Source of the DNA: Microbacterium sp. USTB-Y
GTDB lineage: Bacteria; Actinomycetota; Actinomycetes; Actinomycetales; Microbacteriaceae
NCBI RefSeq assembly: GCF_023703415.1
Contig: NZ_JAGMTU010000001.1
Span: forward strand, 558,001-622,000
Direction of reading: 5' to 3'
Length of the DNA: 64,000 nucleotides
Shown: in pieces, positions 25,941 through 33,954 of the stretch
How the letters are laid out: every line of letters starts with the position of its first letter
Position numbering within the stretch: the first letter of the stretch is position 1
Translations under genes and position numbers: made by a program
Notes under the pieces: model-generated
The model's input: the letters and a program-made list of their open reading frames with translations, nothing else
What the model was told of the DNA's origin: nothing
Databases searched by the model: none

Positions 25941-27029
25941 TCACAGCGTTGAGCTCGTCTTCCAGATCTTGTAGGTCCAGAGCGAGTTCGGATCCAGGGT
26001 CGCGGTAGTGAAGAGGGCGGTGAGACTCGCTTCGTTCGGGAGCGTGCCGTAGATCGTTCGTGAGAATCCGGGATTGTGGATGCGGGCAGCGCTGCTGACG
26101 CTGTTGCCGATAGTCGACTGCACCGTCCACGATCCCGTCCCAGACCACATGCCGGCGCCGGGGATGCTTGCGACCTGGACCGTGCTGGAGATGTAGTTCG
26201 GGCTTGTCGAGGGGTACGGGTGAGCCTCTCGGATCATGTAGAACGTGTCCCGGGTCGTCGAGTAGACGATGTCGAAGTTGTTGAGGTAGTCCTGTGCGCC
26301 GTTGAGATCAGTAAGACCGGTGGTCTGAATGGTGTGCCGGCCGCTGACGACGGGGGTGCCGGTGGCGAAGCTGACCTGCGCGAAGTTCCCCGTCGAGTCT
26401 GCCGGGTTGCTGGTGTAGCCCGAGGTCCAGGTCAGCACGACGGTTCCGGCGTTGGGATCGATCGTCGTGACGCTGGGCTGGCCTTCGCCCCAGAGGGAGG
26501 TCGCCTTCGAGGAATCGAAGGCGATGACGGGATTCGGGTACTTCACCCATGGCCCGTCGAGCGACGAGGAGAAGGCCACCCCGATCTGGTTATGGCAAGA
26601 ACAATCGGCGTCGTTTCCCGTGTAGAACAACGCGTAGCTGTAACCGAAGCCGGAGATCGTCGCGTTCACGGCGACGACGGAAGGGTCGCAGTTGTGAAAC
26701 GAGTCCCACCCGGATCCACTGCCCGCGAGCACCGATGCACTAGAGATCTGGGTCGAGCCGTTGAGTCTGGTCTCGAAGATGTCGTCGCGAATGGTCCCGG
26801 AGCTCCGACTCTGGCAGCTCCACATCCGATCGGTGGTGCCGGGGACCAGGTCGGGCGCGTAACTGTAAGCGGTCGTCTGAACGGTCGTCGGATCGTACTC
26901 CAGGGTGGGCGTCGACCAGGTGAGGCTGGCGTTCGCGGCGGGCGCCGAGCCGAGGACAAGCCCGGCGGCGATGAGCATGGTCACGACCCTGCGTCGGCCA
27001 GTGAATCCCTGACGGATGTGGTGCGACAT
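25941..27029 (-). CDS. Secreted protein, probable beta-propeller (glycosidase-like)
   Basis: A 362-residue exported protein. The signal peptide is RRRVVTMLIAAGLVLGSAPAANA, cut after Ala34. The mature part is rich in Ser, Thr, Trp and Tyr with repeating strand patterns (PSVVAVNATISGFGYSYALFY, IGVAFSSSLDGPWVKYPNPV, QPSVTTIDPNAGTVVLTW) reminiscent of five-bladed propellers of GH43/GH32-like or DUF4185 proteins. Phrases like SSSLDGPW-x-KYPNPV are typical there, but catalytic acids were not confirmed. It is less GC-rich than its neighbours. ATG 27029 follows GGAAGGGA; the longer frame to 27116 is rejected. It diverges from nucleoside hydrolase across the operator pair. Confidence 0.7.
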   Translation of the reverse strand: MSHHIRQGFTGRRRVVTMLIAAGLVLGSAPAANASLTWSTPTLEYDPTTVQTTAYSYAPDLVPGTTDRMWSCQSRSSGTIRDDIFETRLNGSTQISSASVLAGSGSGWDSFHNCDPSVVAVNATISGFGYSYALFYTGNDADCSCHNQIGVAFSSSLDGPWVKYPNPVIAFDSSKATSLWGEGQPSVTTIDPNAGTVVLTWTSGYTSNPADSTGNFAQVSFATGTPVVSGRHTIQTTGLTDLNGAQDYLNNFDIVYSTTRDTFYMIREAHPYPSTSPNYISSTVQVASIPGAGMWSGTGSWTVQSTIGNSVSSAARIHNPGFSRTIYGTLPNEASLTALFTTATLDPNSLWTYKIWKTSSTL

Positions 27030-27072
27030 CTTTGTCCCTTCCGCTTCCAACGTCTGGAAGCTGGAGTGGATG

Positions 27073-27084
27073 CTACCCGGGTAG
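27073..27084. promoter_or_regulatory. Palindromic operator CTACCCGGGTAG (copy 1)
   Basis: A perfect 12-bp palindrome with a central CpG, 43 bp upstream of the secreted-protein start. A second copy lies 68 bp away (centre to centre). The palindrome and central CG suit a LacI-family repressor, and the LacI gene of this module (32032-33042) is the natural candidate. Confidence 0.65.
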
Positions 27085-27140
27085 ACCATGGGGAACAAGA
27101 TGTTGCGCCGAAGCACTTCCCGTGGATAAGGTCGTCATGT

Positions 27141-27152
27141 CTACCCGGGTAG
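27141..27152. promoter_or_regulatory. Palindromic operator CTACCCGGGTAG (copy 2)
   Basis: Identical to copy 1 and extended to TCTACCCGGGTAGA (27140-27153). It lies 33 bp upstream of the nucleoside hydrolase start. Two sites in one divergent promoter region would let one repressor control both directions, possibly by looping. Confidence 0.65.
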
Positions 27153-27185
27153 ATCTCTCCGCCTCGATCAAAGGAAGCAGGCCCC

Positions 27186-28046
27186 GTGGAAACGATGGCT
27201 TCGTTCGCGCTCGACACCGATATCGGCACCGACGTCGACGATCTTCTCGCCCTGGCGATGGTCCTCGGCTCGCCCGAGCTGTCCGTCTCCGAGATCGTCA
27301 CCGCGTACGGGGACGTCGCGTTGCGTGCCAGGATCGCGGCGAAGGTCTACGCCGTGCTCGGAATCGCCGCACCGCCGATCGTTCCCGGGCTCGCCGAGAC
27401 TCTGTCCGGGCGCCCAGTGTGGTGGCCGGGTCACGAAGGTGAGACCATCTCCGACCTCGCCGACCAGGTCTTCACCGAGGGCAGGGACGCAATCGCCGAC
27501 TTGAGCGGCACGGCGACGATCGCCGCGATCGCGCCCCTCGCGAACGTCGCGGCGGCGCTGCGGCAGCCCCATTCCGTGCGGCAGATCGTGCTCATGGGAG
27601 GCGAATTCCAGCAGGGCATCGTCGAGCACAACATCCGCTGCGACGTCACCGCAGCCCAGGAGGTGTTCGGCTCGACCGCCGAGGTCCTCGCCGTGGGCCT
27701 CGACCAGACCGAGCGAGTGCGCCTGTATGCCGACGATCGTGACCGGATCACTGCCGCTGGTCCGCTCGGTGCACTGATCGGCGCCGAGATGCGCCGGTTC
27801 TGGGAGTTCGCCGATCAAAGCCACAACACGCCGCATGACCCTGTCGCCATCCTCGCACTGGCCCGCCATGACCTCTATCAGACGGCACGCGGCCGGATCA
27901 CGGTCGACGACGACGGCCTCACCATGTTCTCCGCCGACGAGGCGGGGCCGCACCGGATCGTCACCGATCTGGACGTTGACGGCGTCAAGGATGAGATCGT
28001 CCGACGGATCCTCACCGCCGCCGCGGCCCCCGCAGACGCGGCCTGA
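27186..28046 (+). CDS. Inosine/uridine-preferring nucleoside hydrolase
   Basis: A 286-residue nucleoside hydrolase. The N-terminal calcium-binding signature appears as FALDTDIGTDVDDLLAL (Asp-rich cluster), followed by VTAYGDVALRARIA, QIVLMGGEF and the C-terminal HDPVAILALAR. It should split ribonucleosides into base and ribose; base preference is unknown. GTG 27186 has AAAGGA upstream; ATG 27195 is an alternative. It leads the operon with an ABC importer and a ribokinase-type kinase, together forming a nucleoside uptake and ribose-phosphorylation route. Confidence 0.9.
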   Translation: METMASFALDTDIGTDVDDLLALAMVLGSPELSVSEIVTAYGDVALRARIAAKVYAVLGIAAPPIVPGLAETLSGRPVWWPGHEGETISDLADQVFTEGRDAIADLSGTATIAAIAPLANVAAALRQPHSVRQIVLMGGEFQQGIVEHNIRCDVTAAQEVFGSTAEVLAVGLDQTERVRLYADDRDRITAAGPLGALIGAEMRRFWEFADQSHNTPHDPVAILALARHDLYQTARGRITVDDDGLTMFSADEAGPHRIVTDLDVDGVKDEIVRRILTAAAAPADAA

Positions 28047-28106
28047 TCGCTTCCCTCCCCCTCCCACCCGAACCCCTTGCACAACACTCGAAGAGGAGTA
28101 TCCCGA

Positions 28107-29408
28107 ATGTCCACACGCACGAACCGCGTCATCGCCGCCGGTGCGCTGACGCTGGCCGCCGCACTCGCCATCACCGGCTGCAGTTCCGCAGGCGCTGATG
28201 GTGGCGGCGGCACCGAAAAGATCACCATCACCTTCGCCAATGCCGATCCGTCGGCGACCTGGGACAAGGTCATCAAGGGATTCGAGAAGGCGAATCCGAA
28301 CATCATGGTCAAGCAGCTCAACATCCCGTACGCCCAGTACACCTCGACGATCAACCAGCGCATGGGCCAGGGCGGCGGCGGGATCGACGCGTTCGTGGTC
28401 GATGCGGGAGGGGCGATCGTCGACTGGCAGAAGCGCGGCTATCTCGCGGACATCAGCGACCTGAGGTCGGATGCCGAGGCCGCCGCGGTCAGCAAGGACA
28501 TGGTTCAGGCGCGGGAGGTAGATGGCAAGCTATACGCACTCGAGCCCTGGACGACCTCCCAGTTCCTCTATTACAACAAGTCGATCCTCGACAAGGCCGG
28601 CGTGACCGCACCGGGCGACGACCCGTCGAAGCCGTGGACGTATGAGGAGCTCACGGCGGCGGCACAGAAGGTCAAGGATGCCGGCGCCGCCGAGTATCCG
28701 TTCCTGTTCGACCAGTGGGACAGCTACTACCAGTTCCAGATGGTCGCGGCATCCGCGGGCGGAGGCGACGGGATCTCCGCCGAGGGCAAGGTCGACTTCA
28801 CCAATGCGGGATGGCAGAAGGCCCTCACCTGGTACCACGACCTGTTCACCAGCGGCATCTCGCCCCGCGGCATCACGAACGACAAGAACGGCGCGCTCTT
28901 CCAGACCGGGAAGGCCGCGTTCATGATCTCCGGCCCGTGGGGCGCCGGCGTCGCCGCACAGGGCAAGATCGACTTCGGCATCGCGGCGGCACCGTACTTC
29001 GACGGCGGGAAGAAGGCCACCTCGACCGACTCCTGGGGGATCGCGCTGTCCGCGAAGTCGAAGCAGGCCGACGCCGCGAAGAAGTTCCTCCGCTATGCGG
29101 TGATCGATCCGAAGGGGAACGCCCTGTCCGCCGAGGTCGCGGGCATCACTCCGACGAACAAGGAGGCCTTCGCCGACTATGTGAAGACGATCGACGCGAG
29201 CAGCGGAGCAGCGACGGCGAAGTTCGGCGACATCATGGAGTACGAGCTGCAGAACAGCGCCGTGCACCGCCCCAACGTCGTCGGATACAGCGTGTTCGAG
29301 CCCGGCACCAACCAGATGCTCTCGGACATCCGCAATGGCTCCGACCCGTCATCGCGCGCGAAGCAGGCCGGAGACGACATCTCCGCGCAGATCAGTCGGC
29401 TGAAGTAA
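28107..29408 (+). CDS. ABC transporter substrate-binding lipoprotein (sugar/nucleoside type)
   Basis: A 433-residue lipoprotein with signal peptide and lipobox ending AITGC (Cys26), then a Gly-rich linker. The body is a family-1 extracellular solute-binding protein (ITFANADPSATWDKVIKGF, GIDAFVVDAGGAIVDW, AFMISGPWG). ATG 28107 is preceded by AGAGGAG. It delivers substrate to the two permeases encoded directly downstream; nucleosides or a ribose conjugate are the likely ligands given the neighbouring hydrolase and kinase. Confidence 0.9.
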   Translation: MSTRTNRVIAAGALTLAAALAITGCSSAGADGGGGTEKITITFANADPSATWDKVIKGFEKANPNIMVKQLNIPYAQYTSTINQRMGQGGGGIDAFVVDAGGAIVDWQKRGYLADISDLRSDAEAAAVSKDMVQAREVDGKLYALEPWTTSQFLYYNKSILDKAGVTAPGDDPSKPWTYEELTAAAQKVKDAGAAEYPFLFDQWDSYYQFQMVAASAGGGDGISAEGKVDFTNAGWQKALTWYHDLFTSGISPRGITNDKNGALFQTGKAAFMISGPWGAGVAAQGKIDFGIAAAPYFDGGKKATSTDSWGIALSAKSKQADAAKKFLRYAVIDPKGNALSAEVAGITPTNKEAFADYVKTIDASSGAATAKFGDIMEYELQNSAVHRPNVVGYSVFEPGTNQMLSDIRNGSDPSSRAKQAGDDISAQISRLK

Positions 29409-29411
29409 CGC

Positions 29412-30350
29412 ATGTCCGCACCTCGCACTGAGACGGAGGCGGTGACCCTTCCCCGGGTCGCCGCCTCCGGCACGCGTCGCCGCACCACGCGCCGCGGTGC
29501 CACGCTTCTCGCCTTCGCCCTACTCACGCCGGCCCTGCTGGCACTGATCGTCATGCGGGTCGTCCCCCTCATCGCCGCCGTGTCGCAGTCGTTCCAGCAC
29601 ACGTCGCTCGGAAGCGGTACCTCCGCGTTCGACGGCCTCGCCAACTACGGCTATCTGTTCGGAGATCCCGGCTTCCACGCCACCCTGCTCGTCACGCTGG
29701 TGTTCAACCTCATCCTGAACCCGGTCATCGTGATCCTGGCCACCGCGCTAGCCCTCCTGACCGTCAAGAACATCCCGCTCGTCGGCCTGTGGCGATCGCT
29801 GATCTTCGTGCCCGCCGCGGTGCCTGGAGCCGTGGTCGCCCTGATCTGGAGCACCGCCCTCCAACCCGACGGCCTCGTCAACGCGATACTGAAAAGCCTC
29901 GGGCTGCCCGCGCAGCCCTTCCTCACCTCCGCCAACCAGGCGGCGTTCTCCATCGGGATCATGGTGACCTGGGGCGCCCTCGGGTACTGGATGATCTTCA
30001 TCATCGCCGGGCTCAAGGACATCCCGGAATCGCTCTATGAGGCGGCTGCTCTCGACGGCGCGGGCTGGTGGCGGAAGTTGTTCGCCATCACCCTGCCGCT
30101 GCTGAAGCGGCCGATGGCGTTCGTGCTCATCGCCTGCACCGTGGGTTCGTTCCTGCTGTTCGCGCCCGTTCAGCTGCTCACCAAGGGTGGCCCCAACGGC
30201 GCTACGAACCTCATCATGTACGACATCTTCAACCGCACCTACCTTCTCAACGACATCGGGGTGGGGCAGGCCGAGGTGGTGGTGCTGATGGTGATCCTCG
30301 CGATCGTCGTCGCGATTCAGTTCCGCATGCTGAGAGACGAGGACTCATGA
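29412..30350 (+). CDS. ABC sugar-type permease (MalF/UgpA family)
   Basis: A 312-residue inner-membrane permease with six spans and an N-terminal cytoplasmic arm of about 30 residues. The binding-protein-dependent transport motif is seen as ESLYEAAALDGAGWWRKLFAITLPLL (EAA loop) near residue 206. It begins 3 bp after the lipoprotein and overlaps the next permease by ATGA. No ATPase gene is present in the operon, so a shared MsiK-type ATPase encoded elsewhere is expected. Confidence 0.9.
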   Translation: MSAPRTETEAVTLPRVAASGTRRRTTRRGATLLAFALLTPALLALIVMRVVPLIAAVSQSFQHTSLGSGTSAFDGLANYGYLFGDPGFHATLLVTLVFNLILNPVIVILATALALLTVKNIPLVGLWRSLIFVPAAVPGAVVALIWSTALQPDGLVNAILKSLGLPAQPFLTSANQAAFSIGIMVTWGALGYWMIFIIAGLKDIPESLYEAAALDGAGWWRKLFAITLPLLKRPMAFVLIACTVGSFLLFAPVQLLTKGGPNGATNLIMYDIFNRTYLLNDIGVGQAEVVVLMVILAIVVAIQFRMLRDEDS

Positions 30351-31183
30351 GGAAGAACCGCACTGGCACCATCGTCCTCACCTGCGCGGCGGCTCTCGCC
30401 GCGATCGCGGTCTTCCTGCCACTCTGGTGGGTCTTCGCGTCGTCACTCCGGCCAGGCAACACCTACGTGAAGTACACCTCGCCGCTGTCCTGGCTTGCCT
30501 TCATCCCGATCGGCGGCGACTTCTCGAACTATGTCAACCTGCTTCAGGGGCCATTCGTGCTTGGCCTCGTGAACAGCTTCATCGTGGCGGGAGCGACCAT
30601 CCTGTTCGGACTCGCGATCGCGATCCCCGCCGCGTACGCGCTCGCGACGATCGACTTCCCGGGCAAGAAGATCGTGTTCAGCTTCATCATCCTCGTCGCC
30701 ATGGTCCCGTTCGACGCGATCGCGATCCCGCTGTCCGGGCTCTTCCAGAACTGGGGGCTCTCCGATTCGTACGCGGGACTCATCCTCCCGGCTCTCGCGA
30801 ACGGCTTCGCCATCTTCGTGCTACGCCAGTTCTTCCTCGGGATCCCCGGCGAACTTCTCGACGCGGCCGAGGTCGACGGCCTCGGGCGCTTCGCGACCCT
30901 CTGGTACATCGTGCTGCCGCTGTCGCGGCCGGCGATGATCGGAGCGGCGATGATGCTCTTCCTCTCGCAGTGGGCGGCCTATCTCTGGCCACTGCTGATC
31001 GGCACCTCCCCGGAGAGGCAGCTCGCCCCGATCGCATTGGCGAACCTCAGCACGATGTTCACGGTCGATCTCGGTCAGATCCTCGCCGGATCGTTCGTGC
31101 TGAGCATCATCCCGATGATCCTGCTGCTGTTCTTCCAGAAGCAGTACACGGAGTCGCTCTCGACCACCGGGCTCAAGGGATGA
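30347..31183 (+). CDS. ABC sugar-type permease (MalG/UgpE family)
   Basis: A 278-residue permease with six membrane spans. Its EAA loop is GELLDAAEVDGLGRFATLW followed by YIVLPLSRPA. It pairs with the MalF-type permease upstream (ATGA overlap 30347-30350) and is itself overlapped by the kinase gene (31180-31183). Confidence 0.9.
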   Translation: MRKNRTGTIVLTCAAALAAIAVFLPLWWVFASSLRPGNTYVKYTSPLSWLAFIPIGGDFSNYVNLLQGPFVLGLVNSFIVAGATILFGLAIAIPAAYALATIDFPGKKIVFSFIILVAMVPFDAIAIPLSGLFQNWGLSDSYAGLILPALANGFAIFVLRQFFLGIPGELLDAAEVDGLGRFATLWYIVLPLSRPAMIGAAMMLFLSQWAAYLWPLLIGTSPERQLAPIALANLSTMFTVDLGQILAGSFVLSIIPMILLLFFQKQYTESLSTTGLKG

Positions 31184-32052
31184 GCCGCCGGATCGCGGTC
31201 GTCGGGTCGCTCAACGTCGACCGGATGCTGCGGGTGCCTCGTCTGCCCGCCCCGGGCGAGACGACTGCTGCCACGGGACGCTCGCTGTCACCGGGAGGGA
31301 AGGGAGCGAACCAGGCCGTGGCGGCCGCGCTCCTCGGCGCCGACGTCAGCCTCATTGGCGCGGTGGGCGACGACGCGGAAGGCCGGTTCCTCGTCGACGC
31401 CGTTGCCACCCAGGGGGTGGACGCCTCCGGCGTCATGACGGTCCCGGATCCGACGGGGGAAGCCACCATCCTCGTCGACGACGGTGCGGAGAACCTCATC
31501 GTCGTCAACGGCGGAGCCAATCTCGCGCTCGATCCGGAGCACGTGCGGTCGCGCCTCTCGGGCTTCGACATCATCGTGGCGGGCTTCGAGGTGAGCGATC
31601 CGGTAGTCGAAGCCGCCGCCGAGGCCGCGCTCCGCCAGGACGCCGTCTTCATCCTCAACCCATCGCCCTATCGCGACCTCCCCGCGATCGTGCGGGAGGC
31701 CCGCCTGGTCCTGATCGTCAACGAGCAGGAGTACGCCCAGGCGCGAGACGCTGAAGGAACGCTCTCCGACAGCGCGATCATCGTCGTCACGCGGGGGGCG
31801 CGAGGAGCCGCGATCCAGAGGCCGAGCGGCGGTCGTCCGCAGAAGGTGCCGGCGCCCCGCGTCACCGCGGTCGACACGAGCGGATGCGGCGACGCCTTCG
31901 CCGGGGCTCTGGCTGCCGCTCTCGCCCACGGCGACTCCTTGGAGGACGCAGTGCGACTCGGCACCAGGGTCGGGGCGTATGCGGCCACGCGGCCTGGCAC
32001 GCAGACGTCGTATCCGACCGGGGAGGACCTGTCAGTTCCCGCCGCGGGGTGA
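31180..32052 (+). CDS. PfkB-family carbohydrate kinase, probable ribokinase
   Basis: A 290-residue kinase. It has the N-terminal PfkB signature VVGSLNVDRMLRVPRLPAPG and GGKGANQAVAAALLGADVSL (sugar-binding NQA typical of ribokinases), and the C-terminal anion hole DTSGCGDAFAGALAAAL with the catalytic Asp. It should phosphorylate ribose released by the nucleoside hydrolase. Its last 21 bp overlap the end of the convergent LacI gene, so the two 3' ends are antisense to each other. Confidence 0.88.
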   Translation: MSRRIAVVGSLNVDRMLRVPRLPAPGETTAATGRSLSPGGKGANQAVAAALLGADVSLIGAVGDDAEGRFLVDAVATQGVDASGVMTVPDPTGEATILVDDGAENLIVVNGGANLALDPEHVRSRLSGFDIIVAGFEVSDPVVEAAAEAALRQDAVFILNPSPYRDLPAIVREARLVLIVNEQEYAQARDAEGTLSDSAIIVVTRGARGAAIQRPSGGRPQKVPAPRVTAVDTSGCGDAFAGALAAALAHGDSLEDAVRLGTRVGAYAATRPGTQTSYPTGEDLSVPAAG

Positions 32053-33042
32053 CCCCATCGCCCCACATCCGCACGACGCCCGGATCACCAGACGAACGGG
32101 GATCCGGGCGTCATCGATCTCGCTCGCGGGGTCCAGGGTCGTCTGCAGCGCCTTGCGGGCGATCTCGGCGATGGGCTGCTCGATCGCCGTCAGCGGCGGA
32201 TCGCTGTAGACCGCGTCCTCGGTGCCGTCGAAGGAGATCACGGCGAGATCCTCGGGCACGCGGATGCCACGTTCCCGGGCCGCGGCAAGCAAGCCGAGTG
32301 CCTGCACGTCCGACGCCACGAACACGGCATCGGGGCGGTTTTCCCCGTCGAGTAGCGTCCCGCCGGCGGCATATCCGGCTGCGCGACTGAACTCGGTCGT
32401 GATCAGCATGTCAGGTTCGAGCGGTACCCGGGCGGAGCGCAGCGCGTATTCCCAGCCCGCCCGACGCCGGTCGGCGCCCGGGCTCCCCGGGATGCCGCCG
32501 AGATGAGCGACTCGACGACGCCCGTGCCAGAGCAGATGCTCCACGGCGAGACGGGCGCCGCCTTCGTTGTCGATGACGATCGAGCGCTGCTGGGTCTGCC
32601 TGCGCTGATCGAGGTAGACGATCGGTATGCCGCCGACGTCGACCGCGGAATCAGGGTCGAGGCTCACCACGATGAGCCCGTCGATCTGGTGGCTGGCGAG
32701 GGATTCGATCTGCGCTCGCTCACGGTCGATCGAGTTGCTGGAGTCGCCGAGCACGAGGGCATAGCCCGCGGTGAACGCCTGATCCGACAGTTCTCGCGCC
32801 AGGGCACCGAAGTACGTGTTCCCGACGTCGGGGACGATCAGCCCCACAGCGTTCGACCGCCTCAACGACAGCGCCCTGGCCACGGCGTTCGGACGGTAGT
32901 CCAGATCCCGCATCGCCTCGAGCACACGCTCACGGGTCGTGGACGCGACCGGGCGAGGGCCGCCGTTGACCACATAGCTGACGACGGCAGTACTCACGCC
33001 GGCACGTCGTGCGACATCTGCCCGCGTCGCGTGAAAACGCAC
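32032..33042 (-). CDS. LacI-family transcriptional regulator
   Basis: A 336-residue LacI protein: HTH at residues 6-27 (TRADVARRAGVSTAVVSYVV), hinge DYRPNAVARALSLRR, and a periplasmic-binding-like effector domain (SNAVGLIVPDVGNTYFGALA, DAVFVASDVQALGLLAA, VISFDGTEDAVYSDPPLTAI). Expected to repress the nucleoside operon until ribose or a nucleoside binds; the CTACCCGGGTAG palindromes at 27073 and 27141 are its likely targets. The start is GTG 33042, without a strong ribosome site. It ends with a Cys/Gly-rich tail that is unusual for the family. Confidence 0.9.
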   Translation of the reverse strand: MRFHATRADVARRAGVSTAVVSYVVNGGPRPVASTTRERVLEAMRDLDYRPNAVARALSLRRSNAVGLIVPDVGNTYFGALARELSDQAFTAGYALVLGDSSNSIDRERAQIESLASHQIDGLIVVSLDPDSAVDVGGIPIVYLDQRRQTQQRSIVIDNEGGARLAVEHLLWHGRRRVAHLGGIPGSPGADRRRAGWEYALRSARVPLEPDMLITTEFSRAAGYAAGGTLLDGENRPDAVFVASDVQALGLLAAARERGIRVPEDLAVISFDGTEDAVYSDPPLTAIEQPIAEIARKALQTTLDPASEIDDARIPVRLVIRASCGCGAMGSPRGGN

Positions 33043-33178
33043 GGGCGTGATCGAAGCCTCGTCTGAGATGGCCGCCTCCTCGAGCTCTGCCCCGAGCCTA
33101 CCTACACCGAAGGACTCGCCAATAGACAGAGTTCCGTCGCTGACCAGCCCTATGCTGCAGCCGGGCTCTGGGCCGGAT

Positions 33179-33194
33179 CTTCGGGTGGGCGACC
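33179..33194 (+). repeat. Right copy of the 16-bp direct repeat flanking the nucleoside module
   Basis: CTTCGGGTGGGCGACC, identical to 25836-25851. Sequence similarity does not extend further on either side. Confidence 0.6.
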
Positions 33195-33225
33195 CTATGA
33201 ATCCACCCAGACCGTGACCAAACCG

Positions 33226-33254
33226 TTGCTTTCGTTACCCCGCCGTTATACAGT
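33226..33254 (+). promoter_or_regulatory. Sigma70-like promoter
   Basis: TTGCTT (33226-33231), a 17-bp spacer and TACAGT (33249-33254) match the vegetative consensus well. Transcription would begin near 33261. Confidence 0.55.
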
Positions 33255-33263
33255 GATCGCACG

Positions 33264-33296
33264 GTGAAAGTTTGCTGTGGCTCTCATCGCATGTGA
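33264..33296 (+). CDS. Candidate 10-residue leader peptide with a Cys-Cys pair
   Basis: A GTG-started mini-ORF three bases after the predicted transcription start encodes MKVCCGSHRM. It has no ribosome site and would be leaderless. A tandem Cys pair followed by a terminator hairpin resembles translational attenuation leaders. The evidence is positional only, and chance occurrence is possible. Confidence 0.25.
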   Translation: MKVCCGSHRM

Positions 33297-33324
33297 TTGC
33301 AGGACACTCTTGGTGCAAGGGACA

Positions 33325-33356
33325 AAGGCCGGTCGGAAGCCTCTCCGACCGGCCTT
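33325..33356 (+). terminator. Intrinsic terminator-like hairpin upstream of marR
   Basis: A perfect 13-bp stem (33325-33337 and 33344-33356, 6-nt loop) begins with AA and ends with TT followed by CTCTC. It lies between the promoter at 33226 and marR at 33404, so it either ends a small RNA of about 95 nt or attenuates marR. Confidence 0.7.
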
Positions 33357-33403
33357 CTCTCATGCTCGCGCCGGACGTCCGCGGCGGCGGATATCCTGAG
33401 GCG

Positions 33404-33832
33404 ATGAGCGATCGGAAGCTTGCCCTCTCGGCCTGGGAGAGCCTCTTCCGCGCCCAGCACGAGATCTTCACGGAGATGTCCAACGACTTCGACGGCGCCG
33501 AGCTGTCCGCCGCCGAGTACGACGTCCTGCTCACCGTGACGCGATGCGCGAGCCACACCGCGCGCCTGCGCGAGGTCACCGCGAACATGCTGATCAGCCA
33601 GCCGAGCGTCTCCCGTCTGGTGGACCGGATGGTGGCCCGCGGGCTGCTGGAGAAGTGCCCCGACCCCGACGACGGGCGCGGCTCGCTCGTGCACGCGACT
33701 GAAGCCGGCACCCGGGCGTTCCGTCAGCTGGCGACGGTGCACGGCCGCTCGATCGCCGAGCGCATGTCGACCCTCGACGACGACGAGCTGCGCACGCTGA
33801 CGACGCTCGCGGAGAAGCTCCGCGCACGCTGA
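33404..33832 (+). CDS. MarR-family transcriptional regulator
   Basis: A 142-residue winged-helix protein. The recognition region reads VTANMLISQPSVSRLVDRMVARGLL, and the wing contains CPDPDDGRGSLVHATEAG (the DxRG wing motif). N-terminal helices (WESLFRAQHEIFTEM) provide the dimer interface. ATG 33404 is chosen because the longer frame to 33272 would cross the terminator hairpin. The ligand and targets are unknown; the next gene, a DUF222/HNH protein, is probably independent. Confidence 0.88.
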   Translation: MSDRKLALSAWESLFRAQHEIFTEMSNDFDGAELSAAEYDVLLTVTRCASHTARLREVTANMLISQPSVSRLVDRMVARGLLEKCPDPDDGRGSLVHATEAGTRAFRQLATVHGRSIAERMSTLDDDELRTLTTLAEKLRAR

Positions 33833-33954
33833 GCGGGCCTGCGTGAGAGACGCTCCCGCACGGCACGATCCACACAGCAGGACACTCCGACGAGTTCTCC
33901 ACAGACTTCGTAGATAGGTACGAAGGTCGTCGCGGATCCGCATAGAGTCGAGGC

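Larger units (their letters stand above)
33043..33403. other. Intergenic region between lacI and marR
   Basis: A 361-bp stretch without a normal-length gene. From left to right it holds the lacI upstream region, the right 16-bp repeat (33179-33194), a sigma70-like promoter (33226-33254), a 10-codon mini-ORF (33264-33296), a terminator hairpin (33325-33356) and the marR ribosome region. These are listed separately. Confidence 0.6.

Noticed and set aside
33211..33224. GTGACCAAA near 33214 as an eleventh DosR-like box
   Set aside because: Only one half-site is present; the second half reads CCGTT and there is no GANNNT at the required distance.
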